This document shows positions 32,197 to 40,873 of a DNA stretch of 64,000 bases, piece by piece. The stretch spans positions 45,749 through 109,748 of the forward strand of contig JAIUOO010000018.1 in NCBI GenBank assembly GCA_020161695.1, in the 5' to 3' direction. The position numbers and the translations under genes were made by a program. The DNA is from Pseudomonadota bacterium (GTDB lineage: Bacteria; Pseudomonadota; Alphaproteobacteria; Rhizobiales; Phreatobacteraceae). The notes under the pieces are model-generated. The model did not search any database, was not told where the DNA came from, and saw only the letters and a program-made list of their open reading frames with translations. The first letter of the stretch is position 1. Each line of letters begins with the position of its first letter.

Positions 32197-32735
32197 CGGC
32201 GCGCGGCGCACAGGCGGCCGGCGCCGGCCGCGCCCTGCCCACGGCTCTCGTCGTCATGGGTGTATCCGGCTGCGGCAAATCGACGGTCGGCATCGAGATC
32301 GCCCGCCGGCTCGGCTGGGATTTCCGCGACGGCGACGCGTTCCACCCGCCGTCGAACGTCGAGAAGATGCGTTCGGGTGCGCCGCTGACCGACGACGACC
32401 GCTGGCCCTGGCTCGACGCCATCGCGGCGGAAATCGCCGCGCGCGAGAGCCGCGGCGGCCATGTCGTTATCGCCTGCTCGGCCCTCAAGCGCGCCTATCG
32501 CGACCGGCTGCGCGCATCCCGCGCCGCGATCCGCTTCGTCCACCTCGCCGGCTCGTTCGAACTGATCGACGGCCGCATGAAGGCACGGCATGACCATTTC
32601 ATGCCGGCGAGCCTGCTGAAGAGCCAGTTCGCAACGCTGGAACCGCTAGGATCCGAGGAGGATTCGGTGACCGTGCCGGTCGATGCCGAACCGGCGGAAA
32701 TTGCCGGGCTGGCGATAGCGGCATTGCGAGGCTAG
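32193..32735 (+). CDS. gntK: Gluconokinase
   Basis: A 180-residue thermoresistant-type gluconokinase making 6-phosphogluconate, the substrate of the preceding gene product. P-loop 'GVSGCGKSTVGIEIARRLGW', then 'FRDGDAFHPPSNVEKMRSGA', 'PLTDDDRWPWLDAIAAEI' and 'VIACSALKRAYRDRLR' are all diagnostic. GTG at 32193 has AGGAG about 11 bases upstream and overlaps the gnd stop; an internal ATG just before the P-loop is possible. No gluconate transporter gene is adjacent. Confidence 0.92.
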   Translation: MTARGAQAAGAGRALPTALVVMGVSGCGKSTVGIEIARRLGWDFRDGDAFHPPSNVEKMRSGAPLTDDDRWPWLDAIAAEIAARESRGGHVVIACSALKRAYRDRLRASRAAIRFVHLAGSFELIDGRMKARHDHFMPASLLKSQFATLEPLGSEEDSVTVPVDAEPAEIAGLAIAALRG

Positions 32736-32870
32736 CCGCGTTTCAGCTGTTTTTCCGTGCGGAAATGCCGGTTTCCACGGGCGGGGCGGCCGCGCAATGC
32801 GGGCCGGTTAGGTCAGGCGTCATCCACGGACGATCCGTGACGCCATGAACGACCTCAAAGGACCCGACCC

Positions 32871-33119
32871 ATGCTGAAATCCATCGCTCTCGCCACCGTC
32901 CTCGCCGTTTCCGCTGTCGCCGTTAACACCTCGGCCGCCGATGCTGGCCCGCGCTTCCGCCATCGTGGCGTCGGTGTCGGTATCGCTGCCGGCCTGGTTG
33001 GCGCCGCCGTCATCGGCACCGCCATCGCCGCCTCCGCCCGCACCTGTCACGTCGAACGCCGCGCCGTCTACAACAGCTACGGCGAGTTCGTCGGCACCCG
33101 CCGCGTTCGCGTGTGCTGA
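32871..33119 (+). CDS. small secreted/membrane-associated hypothetical protein
   Basis: An 82-residue protein with a signal peptide ('MLKSIALATVLAVSAVAVNT', likely cut near residue 25), a short basic mature N-terminus 'RFRHRGVGVGIAAG', a Gly/Ala-rich helix ('LVGAAVIGTAIAASA') and a C-terminal segment with two Cys ('TCHVERRAVYNSYGEFVG' and final 'VRVC'). Small proteins of this layout are common in Hyphomicrobiales; no function is known. It stands alone between two unrelated units, and a possible ribosome binding site (AAAGGACC) precedes the ATG. Confidence 0.65.
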   Translation: MLKSIALATVLAVSAVAVNTSAADAGPRFRHRGVGVGIAAGLVGAAVIGTAIAASARTCHVERRAVYNSYGEFVGTRRVRVC

Positions 33120-33170
33120 TCCCTCATCGGGCCCATTGATCGGGCGGGGCGACGCGGCCTCCGCCCTGTT

Positions 33171-34004
33171 TCATGCGCGGCCGGGAAATGCCTTCCTGTG
33201 CCGGGCAAGGTCGGCGAGGGCGCCGGCCTTCAGCGTCGGCACGTCGCATTCGCCGATGACGATGGAAAATCCGCGCGCCGCCATGTCGGAGGCGTCGCGG
33301 GTTGGCGTCGGAATGATGCCGGCGAGCTTGCCGGCCTTCAGGATCGCGGCCGCCGCCTTGTCGATGGTCTTGAGCACCTCGGGATCGGCCAGCTGACCGA
33401 GCTTGCCGAGCGAGCCGGCAAGGTCGTTCGGGCCGATGAACAGGCAGTCCGCGCCGTCGAGCGCGGCGATCTTCCCGGCGTCGCGCGCGGCGGCTCCACT
33501 CTCCACCTGGAGCGCGAGGAAAGTCTCCTCGTGCGCGACATCGGCATAGTTCTCGTGGAAGCCGTAGAGGCCCGAGCGCGAGGCGGTCGCTGCGAAGCCA
33601 CGCCGGCCGCGCGGCGGATAGAGGCAGGCATTGATGATGGCCTTGGCCTGCTCCACCGTATCGACCATCGGCACCATGAACGAATGGATGCCGGCATCGA
33701 GCAGCCGCTTGAAGTGGCTGAAATCGTGGCCCGGCACGCGCACCATGGCGTCGCCGCCGCCGGCTTCGACCGCGCGCACGCATTCGAGCACGTCCTTGAC
33801 GTCGAGGGGCGTGTGCTCGGTGTCGATCAGGACGATGTCGTAGCCCGCCAGCGCGTAGATTTCGCAGATGGCCGGCGAACCCGTGAAGACCCAGGCGCCG
33901 AGGAGCTTCTCGCCTGCCGCGAGCCGGCGCTTGATGCGGTTGCGCACCGGGCCGGTCGCCGGCTTGCGCGGCTTTTTGGCTGTCTCGGTCTTGCCGTAGC
34001 TCAC
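33171..34004 (-). CDS. HpcH/HpaI aldolase family protein
   Basis: A 277-residue class II (metal-dependent) pyruvate aldolase-type protein. Key blocks: 'IVLIDTEHTPLDVKDVLECV' (metal/substrate Glu-His), 'AMVRVPGHDFSHFKRLLDAG', 'LYPPRGRRGFAA', 'LQVESGAAARDAGKIAAL' with metal Glu, and 'CLFIGPNDLAGSLG'. Members cleave 4-hydroxy-2-oxo acids to pyruvate and an aldehyde; the exact substrate is open. A basic 25-residue N-terminal extension ('KTETAKKPRKPATGPVRNR') is unusual. The start overlaps the stop of the ribokinase gene by 4 bases, so the two are translated together. Confidence 0.82.
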   Translation of the reverse strand: MSYGKTETAKKPRKPATGPVRNRIKRRLAAGEKLLGAWVFTGSPAICEIYALAGYDIVLIDTEHTPLDVKDVLECVRAVEAGGGDAMVRVPGHDFSHFKRLLDAGIHSFMVPMVDTVEQAKAIINACLYPPRGRRGFAATASRSGLYGFHENYADVAHEETFLALQVESGAAARDAGKIAALDGADCLFIGPNDLAGSLGKLGQLADPEVLKTIDKAAAAILKAGKLAGIIPTPTRDASDMAARGFSIVIGECDVPTLKAGALADLARHRKAFPGRA

Positions 34005-34942
34005 GGGGGCGTCCTCCGGTGGTCGGGATTGCGGCCATCGGCGAGGATCGCCGCGGCCGGCTCTATGGTCGCAAGGGTGGGAATGCTGGGTTGCGCGCCA
34101 AAGATCGTGCAGGCGAGGGAGCCGGCGGCGGAGGCGAATTCGATGGCGGTCTCATAGCCTCGACGCCGGTCGAGGGCGGCGGCGAAAGCGCCGCAGAACG
34201 TGTCGCCGGCCGCCGTCGTGTCGATCACCTCGACGGGCAGCGCCGGGGCGGCATGGCGGATGCCGTCGGCCCAGCCCATGGCGCCCTCCGCGCCGAGCGT
34301 CACGAAGACGGCATTGCCATAGCGGGCGGAGAGGCCCGATGCGACGGCCTCGGGATCGGCGCCATCGACGCCGTGGCCCTCGGCAAGCGCCATGACCTCG
34401 TGCTCGTTGACGACGACGATGTCGGTCATTGCCATCAGCTCCGGCGTGACCGGCCCGGCGGGAGCCCGGTTCAGCATGACCCTCAGGCCCAGCGCTTTCG
34501 CCCATCGCGCGGCGGCGCAGATCTCGGCCTCTGGCACTTCCCATTGCAGCAGCAGGATGTCGCCCGGCTTGGTCGCGAGGCCGTCGAGCGAGGCGGCGCG
34601 CGCAAAGGCATTGGCGCCGGAGCCGACGACGATCTGGTTCTGCCCCTCCGCATCCACCGTGATGAAGGCGGCGCCGGTCGGCGTGTCGGCGCGGACGATG
34701 CGGGTGAGATCGACGCCATCGGCGGCCAGCATGTCGAGCGCGAGGTCGGCGAATCCGTCACGGCCGACCGCGCCCGCCAGGACGACCCCGGCCCCGGCCC
34801 GGCGAGCAGCCAGTGCCTGGTTCGCTCCCTTGCCGCCGGGCACGACCGCATAGCCGGGCGCGGCCACGGTCTCACCCGGCTTCGGCAGGGCGTCGACGCG
34901 CGTGACGAGGTCGATGTTGATGGAGCCGAAGACGATGATCAT
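34001..34942 (-). CDS. rbsK: Ribokinase
   Basis: A 313-residue PfkB-family kinase. 'IIVFGSINIDLVTRVDALPK' at the N-terminus, 'GYAVVPGGKGANQALAARRA' (signature 1) and 'VIDTTAAGDTFCGAFAAALD' (signature 2 with catalytic Asp) are characteristic of RbsK. It phosphorylates ribose or deoxyribose. ATG at 34942 gives the standard N-terminus; an upstream ATG would add 32 poorly conserved residues. It is translationally coupled to the HpcH/HpaI aldolase gene, an uncommon pairing. No ribose ABC importer lies nearby. Confidence 0.88.
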   Translation of the reverse strand: MIIVFGSINIDLVTRVDALPKPGETVAAPGYAVVPGGKGANQALAARRAGAGVVLAGAVGRDGFADLALDMLAADGVDLTRIVRADTPTGAAFITVDAEGQNQIVVGSGANAFARAASLDGLATKPGDILLLQWEVPEAEICAAARWAKALGLRVMLNRAPAGPVTPELMAMTDIVVVNEHEVMALAEGHGVDGADPEAVASGLSARYGNAVFVTLGAEGAMGWADGIRHAAPALPVEVIDTTAAGDTFCGAFAAALDRRRGYETAIEFASAAGSLACTIFGAQPSIPTLATIEPAAAILADGRNPDHRRTPP

Positions 34943-35099
34943 GGCGGGGAACGGTTCGCGGGTGGCAACGCTCGCCCGGCCGCCGCCAGGGGTCAACCCG
35001 CAGCAGCGCGGCGCCCGTGCAGGTCGGACCTGCATCACCGATCGCGCCGATCACGGCTTTTCATTTGCCCTCGGGGCGAAAGCGGCCCATCTGATCGCC

Positions 35100-35852
35100 A
35101 TGACGCAGGATGCGACACCCGCCATCGAGGTCAGAAGCCTCGTCAAGAACTACGGCGAGGTGCGCGCTGTGGACGGGCTGTCCTTTGCCATCCCGGCTGG
35201 ATCGACCACTGCCCTGCTCGGCGGCAACGGCGCCGGCAAGTCGACGACCATCGGCATGGTCATGGGGCTCGTCCTGCCGACATCCGGCGAGGTTCGCGTT
35301 CTCGGCACCGACATGATCACGCGGCGCCACGACGTACTGCACCGGATGAATTTCGAGAGCCCCTATGTGGACATGCCGCACCGCCTCACGGTCAGGCAGA
35401 ACCTCAGGGTCTTTGCTCTGCTCTACGGCGTGAGCGATGTCGCCGCGCGCATCGCCGCGCTCGCGGCCGACCTCGACCTCAAGGACTTCATCGACCGCCC
35501 TTCGGGCAAACTGTCGGCCGGCCAGAAGACGCGCGTCGCGCTCGCCAAGGCACTGATCAACGAGCCCGAAGTCATGCTTCTGGACGAGCCGACCGCCTCG
35601 CTCGACCCCGATACGGCCGACTGGATCAGGTCGCATCTCGAGCGCTACCGCGACCGCAAGGGGGCTGCGATCCTGCTCGCCTCGCACAATATGGGCGAGG
35701 TCGAGCGCCTCTGCGACCGCGTGATCATGCTCAAGAAGGGCCGGATCGAGGACGATGCGGCGCCTGCCGAGCTGATCCGCCGCTATGGCCGCTCGAATCT
35801 CGAAGAAGTGTTCCTCGATGTCGCCCGCGGGCGCAGGGAGGCCGCCGAATGA
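35100..35852 (+). CDS. ABC-2 type exporter, ATP-binding protein
   Basis: A 250-residue ABC ATPase. Walker A 'LLGGNGAGKSTTIGMVMGL', ABC signature 'GKLSAGQKTRVALAKALI' (C-motif SAGQK instead of the usual SGGQ), Walker B 'VMLLDEPTASLDPDT' and the H-loop 'ILLASHNMGEVERLCD' are intact. It is of the CcmA/NodI-like subfamily that works with ABC-2 permeases. The cargo is unknown (lipid, polysaccharide or drug-type exporters are typical). The stop overlaps the TrpF-like gene by 4 bases, which in turn overlaps the permease, so the three are one unit. Confidence 0.9.
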   Translation: MTQDATPAIEVRSLVKNYGEVRAVDGLSFAIPAGSTTALLGGNGAGKSTTIGMVMGLVLPTSGEVRVLGTDMITRRHDVLHRMNFESPYVDMPHRLTVRQNLRVFALLYGVSDVAARIAALAADLDLKDFIDRPSGKLSAGQKTRVALAKALINEPEVMLLDEPTASLDPDTADWIRSHLERYRDRKGAAILLASHNMGEVERLCDRVIMLKKGRIEDDAAPAELIRRYGRSNLEEVFLDVARGRREAAE

Positions 35853-36505
35853 CACGCACCAGGGTCAAGATCTGCTGCATCTCCTCCGTGAAGGAGGCCG
35901 AGATGGCGATAGCGGCGGGCGCCGACGCGCTCGGCTTCGTCGCGGCCATGCCATCGGGACCGGGCATCGTCTCGGACGCGACCATCCGCGCCGTGACGGC
36001 GGACGTGCCGCCGCCGGTGGCGACCTTCCTGCTGTCGTCCCGCGCGACGGGAACGGACCTTGCCGAACACGTCCGCCATTGCGGCACCAACACCGTGCAG
36101 ATCGTCGATCACATCGATCCTGCCGAACTCGCGGTGCTCGCGGTGTCGCTGCCGATGGTCCGGCGGGTCCAGGTGATCCACGTCGAGGGGCCGGAGGCGC
36201 TCGACCTGATTCCGCGCTACGAGCCCTATATCCACGCTTTCCTGCTCGATTCCGGCAAGCCGGGGGGCACGATGCGCGAGCTCGGCGGCACCGGCCGCAC
36301 CCATGACTGGGCGGTCAGCGCGGAATTCGTGAAGCGGACGGGCAAGCCGGTCTTCCTCGCCGGTGGGCTCAAACCCGGCAATGTCGCCGAGGCCATCGCC
36401 ACGGTCAGGCCCTTCGGCGTCGACCTCTGCTCCGGCGTGCGCACGGACGGCCATCTCGACCAGGGCAAGCTCGATGCCTTCATGGCGGCCGTGAGGGCGG
36501 CATGA
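35849..36505 (+). CDS. TrpF-like (phosphoribosylanthranilate isomerase family) protein in an ABC operon
   Basis: A 218-residue TIM-barrel protein of the TrpF family. 'TRVKICCISSVKEAEMAIAA' (Cys9 at the general-base position), 'FLLDSGKPGGTMRELGGTGR' (Asp134 at the general-acid position, with the GGTG phosphate loop), 'KPVFLAGGLKPGNVAEAIAT' and 'GVDLCSGVRTDGHLDQGKLD' all align. In TrpF an S-P-R motif follows strand 2 and its Arg holds the anthranilate carboxylate; here that place reads 'AMPSGPGIVSD' (35-45) with no Arg. Together with its place between an ABC ATPase and permease, this suggests a different substrate. Both gene junctions are 4-base overlaps. Confidence 0.8.
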   Translation: MTRTRVKICCISSVKEAEMAIAAGADALGFVAAMPSGPGIVSDATIRAVTADVPPPVATFLLSSRATGTDLAEHVRHCGTNTVQIVDHIDPAELAVLAVSLPMVRRVQVIHVEGPEALDLIPRYEPYIHAFLLDSGKPGGTMRELGGTGRTHDWAVSAEFVKRTGKPVFLAGGLKPGNVAEAIATVRPFGVDLCSGVRTDGHLDQGKLDAFMAAVRAA

Positions 36506-37299
36506 GCTTCTCGATCCGGCGCGTCGGGGCGCTGTGCCTGCGCTACTGCTACCTCATCGCCTCGTCCTGGCCGCGGCTTCTGGAACTCGTCTACTGGCCG
36601 GTCCTGAACCTGCTGACCTGGGGTTTCCTGCAGAACTACGCCATGACCTCGACCAACCGCACGCTGTTCGTCGGCGGCGCGCTGGTGTCGGGGCTTCTGC
36701 TCTGGGAAATCCTGTTCCGCGGCCAGATCGGCTTCTCGATCTCGTTTCTCGAGGAGGTCTGGTCGCGCAATCTCGGCAACCTCCTGATGAGCCCGCTGCG
36801 GCCCTTCGAGTTCGTCGCGGCGCTGATGGTCATGAGCCTTGCGCGCCTCGCGGTCGGGCTCACCCCCACGGTCATCCTGGCGGTCGCCTATTTCGGCTTC
36901 GACCTTGCAGCCCTTGGCGTCGGCTTCGTCGCCTTCTTCGCCCTTCTGGTCGTTACCGGCTGGGCGGTCGGCATCGTCGTCGCCGGCCTGATCCTGCGCC
37001 ACGGGCTGGGCGCCGAGAGCCTAGCCTGGACCATCATGTTCGTGTTCTGGCCGCTCTGCTGCGTCTATTACCCGCTCGCCGTGCTGCCCGGCTGGCTGAA
37101 GCCCTTCGCGCTGGCGCTGCCGCCGACCTATGTCTTCGAGGGCATGCGCGCCGTCCTGTCGGAGGGCGTGCTGCGGCTCGACTATCTCGGCGCGGCGCTG
37201 GCGCTGAACGTCCTGTGGATCGGCGCGGCCTCCGTCGCCTTCGTCATGCTGCTGAACCGCGCCCGCGATGCCGGATCGCTGCTGTCCGGCGGGGAATGA
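36502..37299 (+). CDS. ABC-2 type exporter, permease
   Basis: A 265-residue inner-membrane protein with six hydrophobic segments. It fits the ABC-2 permease family: N-terminal 'YLIASSWPRLLELVYWPVLN', a second helix pair 'LFVGGALVSGLLLWEILFRG', the amphipathic stretch 'FLEEVWSRNLGNLLMSPLRP' and the late 'LPPTYVFEGMRAVLSEGVLR' motif typical of Nod-factor/O-antigen-type exporters. It partners the ATPase at 35100-35852. The start overlaps the TrpF-like gene stop by 4 bases. Confidence 0.88.
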   Translation: MSFSIRRVGALCLRYCYLIASSWPRLLELVYWPVLNLLTWGFLQNYAMTSTNRTLFVGGALVSGLLLWEILFRGQIGFSISFLEEVWSRNLGNLLMSPLRPFEFVAALMVMSLARLAVGLTPTVILAVAYFGFDLAALGVGFVAFFALLVVTGWAVGIVVAGLILRHGLGAESLAWTIMFVFWPLCCVYYPLAVLPGWLKPFALALPPTYVFEGMRAVLSEGVLRLDYLGAALALNVLWIGAASVAFVMLLNRARDAGSLLSGGE

Positions 37300-37542
37300 A
37301 CCCGCTGCCGCCTCCGCCTTTGGTGGAATGTCACCCCGAAGCCACGGCCATCCCTGGTTAACAGGTTCTTCACCCTCGTCTGATTGCCTCATCTGTCACA
37401 GGCCTGTTACAGATTTCGGCAGTGCAGCAATATGGCGGGAACCAGGCAGCCCTTCGGCGCGTCTTTTTCCAACCTTTCTGTAGGTCCGGCCAGGGATACC
37501 GCGAATGGCACTCCGGCCCTCCTCTCCCTCGGAGGCATCTGA

Positions 37543-38880
37543 GTGCTTTATCACTGGTATGAAGCCACCCACGCCATGTTGTCGCCCTACCGGGCCATGG
37601 CGGACGCCACCAAGCTCGCGCTGACCAATCCGATCAATCCATGGGCGCACCTGCCGGTGGCGAAGCAGATCGCCGCCGCGGCCGAACTGTTCGAGCGCAC
37701 GACGCGCCGCTACGGCAAGCCCGGCTTCAACCTGCCGACCGCGCTGGTCGGCGGCGAGCGGGTCGCGGTGACCGAAAAGGTCGTCTGGAAGCGGCCCTTC
37801 TGCGACCTCGTTCATTTCCAGCGCGCCCTGCCGGCACGGCACAAGCCGGAGCCCAAGGTCCTGATCGTGGCGCCGATGTCGGGCCACTATGCGACGCTGC
37901 TGCGCGGCACCGTGGAAGCCTTCCTGCCGAACCACGAGGTGTTCATCACCGACTGGATGGACGCCCGCATGGTGCCCATGGCCGAGGGCGCCTTCGATCT
38001 CGACGATTACGTCGACTACATCGTCTCCATGCTGCATTTCCTCGGACCTGACACCCATGTCATGGCGGTCTGCCAGCCGGCGGTGCCGGCCTTCATGGCG
38101 GTCGCGCGCATGGAGGCCGAGGACGACCCCTATGTCCCGACCACGCTGACGCTGATGGGCGGCCCGATCGACACGCGGGCCAATCCGACCGCCGTCAACA
38201 AGCTGGCCGAGGAGCGCGGCACCGACTGGTTCCGCCGCAACGTCCTCACCACGGTTCCCTTCCCGCATCCCGGCATGATGCGGCCGGTCTATCCGGGCTT
38301 CCTGCAGATTACCGGGTTCATGACCATGAACCTCGACCGGCACGTCGACGCCCACCGCGAGCTGTTCCGCAACCTCGTCAAGGGCGACGGCGACAGCGCC
38401 CAGAAGCACCGCGAGTTCTACGACGAATATCTGGCGGTGATGGACCTGACCGCGGAATTCTACATGCAGACCATCGAGCGCGTTTTCGTCGAGCACCAGC
38501 TGCCGCGCGGCATCATGATGCACCGCGACCGCGTCGTGGATCCGAAGGCGATCCGTCGCGTCGCGCTGCTCACCGTCGAGGGCGAGAAGGACGACATCAC
38601 CGGCGGCGGGCAGACCCTGGCCGCCCATGGCCTGGCCTCGTCGATCCCCGACGACATGCGCCACCATCACCTGCAACCTGCGGTTGGTCACTACGGCGTG
38701 TTCAATGGCTCGCGCTTCCGCGCCGATATCGCGCCGCGCGTCATGGACTTCATGCGCACCCATTCCTACCGCAGGGCCCAGGCGGAAAAGCCGAAGCCCG
38801 CCGACAAGCCGGCGGCCCTGAAGATGATTCGCGGCGGCAAGGCCCCGCTGTCCGCCGTGCAGGCGCCCAAGAAGGACTGA
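37543..38880 (+). CDS. phaZ: Intracellular polyhydroxyalkanoate depolymerase
   Basis: A 445-residue intracellular PhaZ that mobilises stored polyhydroxybutyrate. Family blocks are 'LYHWYEATHAMLSPYRAMAD' at the N-terminus, 'VLIVAPMSGHYATLLRGTVE', 'VFITDWMDARMVPMAEGAFD' and the lipase-box-like 'VMAVCQPAVPAFMAV', in which Cys177 is the nucleophile (these enzymes use Cys, not Ser). 'GEKDDITGGGQTLAAHGL' and 'HHHLQPAVGHYGVFNGSRFR' carry the Asp and His of the triad. GTG at 37543 is preceded by GGAGG with 7-base spacing. It is a single gene, implying PHA storage in this organism. Confidence 0.93.
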   Translation: MLYHWYEATHAMLSPYRAMADATKLALTNPINPWAHLPVAKQIAAAAELFERTTRRYGKPGFNLPTALVGGERVAVTEKVVWKRPFCDLVHFQRALPARHKPEPKVLIVAPMSGHYATLLRGTVEAFLPNHEVFITDWMDARMVPMAEGAFDLDDYVDYIVSMLHFLGPDTHVMAVCQPAVPAFMAVARMEAEDDPYVPTTLTLMGGPIDTRANPTAVNKLAEERGTDWFRRNVLTTVPFPHPGMMRPVYPGFLQITGFMTMNLDRHVDAHRELFRNLVKGDGDSAQKHREFYDEYLAVMDLTAEFYMQTIERVFVEHQLPRGIMMHRDRVVDPKAIRRVALLTVEGEKDDITGGGQTLAAHGLASSIPDDMRHHHLQPAVGHYGVFNGSRFRADIAPRVMDFMRTHSYRRAQAEKPKPADKPAALKMIRGGKAPLSAVQAPKKD

Positions 38881-39003
38881 TCCCCGGCAAACCCATGGCC
38901 GCCATGGCTTTGACCGGCGCGCGCGTGCCTTGCGCGTCAAGCTGGACAATCGGAGCCGGCTGATCACGTTGGCGTTGCTGGCGTTCCGCCACGAGACTCG
39001 TCT

Positions 39004-39756
39004 ATGGTCTCCGTCATGTCCGTCGTTCGCCGGTTCTTCCTGCGCGAGCCCGACCCGGAAGCGATCATCGTTTCCCACGAGGGCGTCGATTACTCGGTTG
39101 CGCTGCGCCGCATGCCGCAGGCGCGGCGATTCACGCTTCGCGTGCGCGCGGCCACGCGCGACGCGATCCTCACCATGCCCGCCCGCTCGCGCGTTTCCGA
39201 TGCGGTGTCCTTTGCCGAAAGGCATGGCGGCTGGATCGCGACGCGCCTCGACCGCATCCCCGAGGCGCTGGCCTTCCTGCCCGGAGCGGCTGTTCCGCTA
39301 CGAGGTGTCCCGCATAGCGTGCAGCACAGGCCGGACCGGCGCGGCACTGTCTGGGTCGAGAACGGCGCCATTCTCGTGGCCGGAGAAGCCGATTTCCTGT
39401 CGCGCCGGGTGCAGGACTTCCTGAAGCGCGAGGCGCGCAAGGACCTGGAGGCGGCGACGCGCCGCTACGCCGACCGTCTCGGCGTCAAGGTCACGCGCAT
39501 CGGCATTCGCGATCAGTCGAGCCGCTGGGGCTCGGCCTCGTCGACTGGCGCGATCAACTATTCCTGGCGGCTCATCCTCGCGCCGCCTTTCGTGCTCGAC
39601 TACCTCGCCGCCCACGAAGTCGCGCACCTGCGCGAGATGAACCATTCGGCACGGTTCTGGCGCATCGTTCGGGAACTCTGCCCGAGCCTCGAGCCCGCCA
39701 AGGCCTGGCTGCGGGTCAACGGCGCCAACCTGCACAGGTATGGGTCGGGCGAATAG
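39004..39756 (+). CDS. YgjP/DUF45-type M48-like metallopeptidase
   Basis: A 250-residue SprT-like/YgjP (DUF45) zinc protein. The zinc motif is 'YLAAHEVAHLREMNHSARFW' (H-E-x-x-H plus the third His), preceded by 'RIGIRDQSSRWGSASSTGAI' and 'NYSWRLILAPPFVLD', the standard family blocks. Members are predicted cytoplasmic metallopeptidases of unclear substrate. ATG at 39004 or 39016 could initiate; both are in frame. It ends 5 bases before a strong intrinsic terminator. Confidence 0.88.
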   Translation: MVSVMSVVRRFFLREPDPEAIIVSHEGVDYSVALRRMPQARRFTLRVRAATRDAILTMPARSRVSDAVSFAERHGGWIATRLDRIPEALAFLPGAAVPLRGVPHSVQHRPDRRGTVWVENGAILVAGEADFLSRRVQDFLKREARKDLEAATRRYADRLGVKVTRIGIRDQSSRWGSASSTGAINYSWRLILAPPFVLDYLAAHEVAHLREMNHSARFWRIVRELCPSLEPAKAWLRVNGANLHRYGSGE

Positions 39757-39761
39757 ATTCT

Positions 39762-39814
39762 AGAGCGTTTCCGCTTGTTCCCGAACTGCGGAAATCACTC
39801 CTCGCTCTGTTTTT
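39762..39814 (+). terminator. Long interrupted hairpin with T-run after the M48-type gene
   Basis: An outer AGAGCG (39762-39767) pairs with CGCTCT (39803-39808), and an inner TTTCCGC (39768-39774) with GCGGAAA (39788-39794), leaving an 8-base bulge. GTTTTT follows (39809-39814). It acts in the plus direction for the M48-type gene. The TCTAGAGCGTTTCCGC beginning resembles short intergenic repeats common in Hyphomicrobiales genomes, so the terminator may derive from a dispersed repeat. Confidence 0.65.
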
Positions 39815-39841
39815 GGCCCGTTTTCTTCGCCCGAAAGCGCT

Positions 39842-40873
39842 TTACCCAAGCTGCTTCTGGACGAAGACCAGATCCAGCCGGCGGCCGAACTTCTCGCCGA
39901 TTCCCGGCATCCGGCCGACCTCGATGAAACCAGCGCGACGATGAAGTCGCAGCGATGCGCTGTTCTTGCCCTCGATGCCGCCGATGATGACGTGCTTTCC
40001 CGCCGCCTTCGCATGGGCGATCAGCGCATCGACCAGCGCCGAGCCGACGCCCGAGCCGCGCCGATCGGGCCGGACATAGACCGAATGCTCGACGGCATTG
40101 CGATAGCCGTCCCACGAGCGGAACTGCAGATAGGAGCCGAATCCGACGACATTGCCGCCATCGACCGCGACGAGCACGGGGTTGCCGCCCGCGAGCCGCT
40201 CCCGCCACCAGACGCGGCGACTGTCGAGATCGACGGGATCGTCCGTCCAGACGGCGGTAGTCGTGCGAATCGCCTCGTTGAGAATGTCGCGGATGGCCGG
40301 AAGGTCGCCCTCGGCCGCATCGCGCACTGCGACCTTCGATACCGGCGTGCCCTTCGGCGGCGACAGGTCCTTCACATAATAGGTCGTGTCGCAGAGGCCG
40401 CCATCCGGCAACAGCGCGAAATCGGCGATATGGCCGCAGCGGGACCAGCCGCCGCGCTCATAGACGCGCTTGGCCGCGTCGCTGGCGGTGTCGAGGACGA
40501 GCAGCGTGCGCCCGCGCGCGAGGGCCTCTTCCTCCAGCCGCCGCAGCATCGAGGCCGCGATACCCTGCCGCCGGCCGTCCGAATGAACCAGCATCTTCCT
40601 CACCTCCGCGCGATGCGGCTGGTTCGGCGGCATGTCGAGGCCGAGCTGGGAGGTGCCGATGATGCGCTCGTCGAGGAAGGCGGCGACCAGCACGGTCTGC
40701 TGACGCGCGACCTGCTCCGCGACACCCGCGAAGAAGGCTTCGGCATCCGCCTGCGAATAGGGGTTCATGAAGCTGACGGAGGCGCCGTTCCGCACGCAGT
40801 CGGCCAGAACGGCGGCAAGGCCGGGCAGGTGGCGGGCGGCATCCGCCGCGTCGAGGGTCTCGATCCTGATCAT
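39842..40873 (-). CDS. Tandem GNAT acetyltransferase (two GNAT domains fused)
   Basis: A 343-residue protein with two GNAT domains. The first (about 1-170) has the acetyl-CoA motif 'VRKMLVHSDGRRQGIAASML' (R-x-x-G-I/A). The second (about 178-343) has 'VYVRPDRRGSGVGSALVDAL' and resembles phosphinothricin/methionine sulfoximine N-acetyltransferases ('IRDILNEAIRTTTAVWTDDP', 'GIEGKNSASLRLHRRAGFIE'). Each is about the length of a stand-alone enzyme, so this is a gene fusion rather than duplication within one domain. The start overlaps the stop of the XRE-cupin gene by 4 bases, and that regulator probably controls it. Confidence 0.85.
   Translation of the reverse strand: MIRIETLDAADAARHLPGLAAVLADCVRNGASVSFMNPYSQADAEAFFAGVAEQVARQQTVLVAAFLDERIIGTSQLGLDMPPNQPHRAEVRKMLVHSDGRRQGIAASMLRRLEEEALARGRTLLVLDTASDAAKRVYERGGWSRCGHIADFALLPDGGLCDTTYYVKDLSPPKGTPVSKVAVRDAAEGDLPAIRDILNEAIRTTTAVWTDDPVDLDSRRVWWRERLAGGNPVLVAVDGGNVVGFGSYLQFRSWDGYRNAVEHSVYVRPDRRGSGVGSALVDALIAHAKAAGKHVIIGGIEGKNSASLRLHRRAGFIEVGRMPGIGEKFGRRLDLVFVQKQLG

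Noticed and set aside
34019..36505. 828-residue plus-strand frame
   Set aside because: It covers rbsK in antisense and only reads a real product after switching into the TrpF-like frame; the true start of that gene is 35849.
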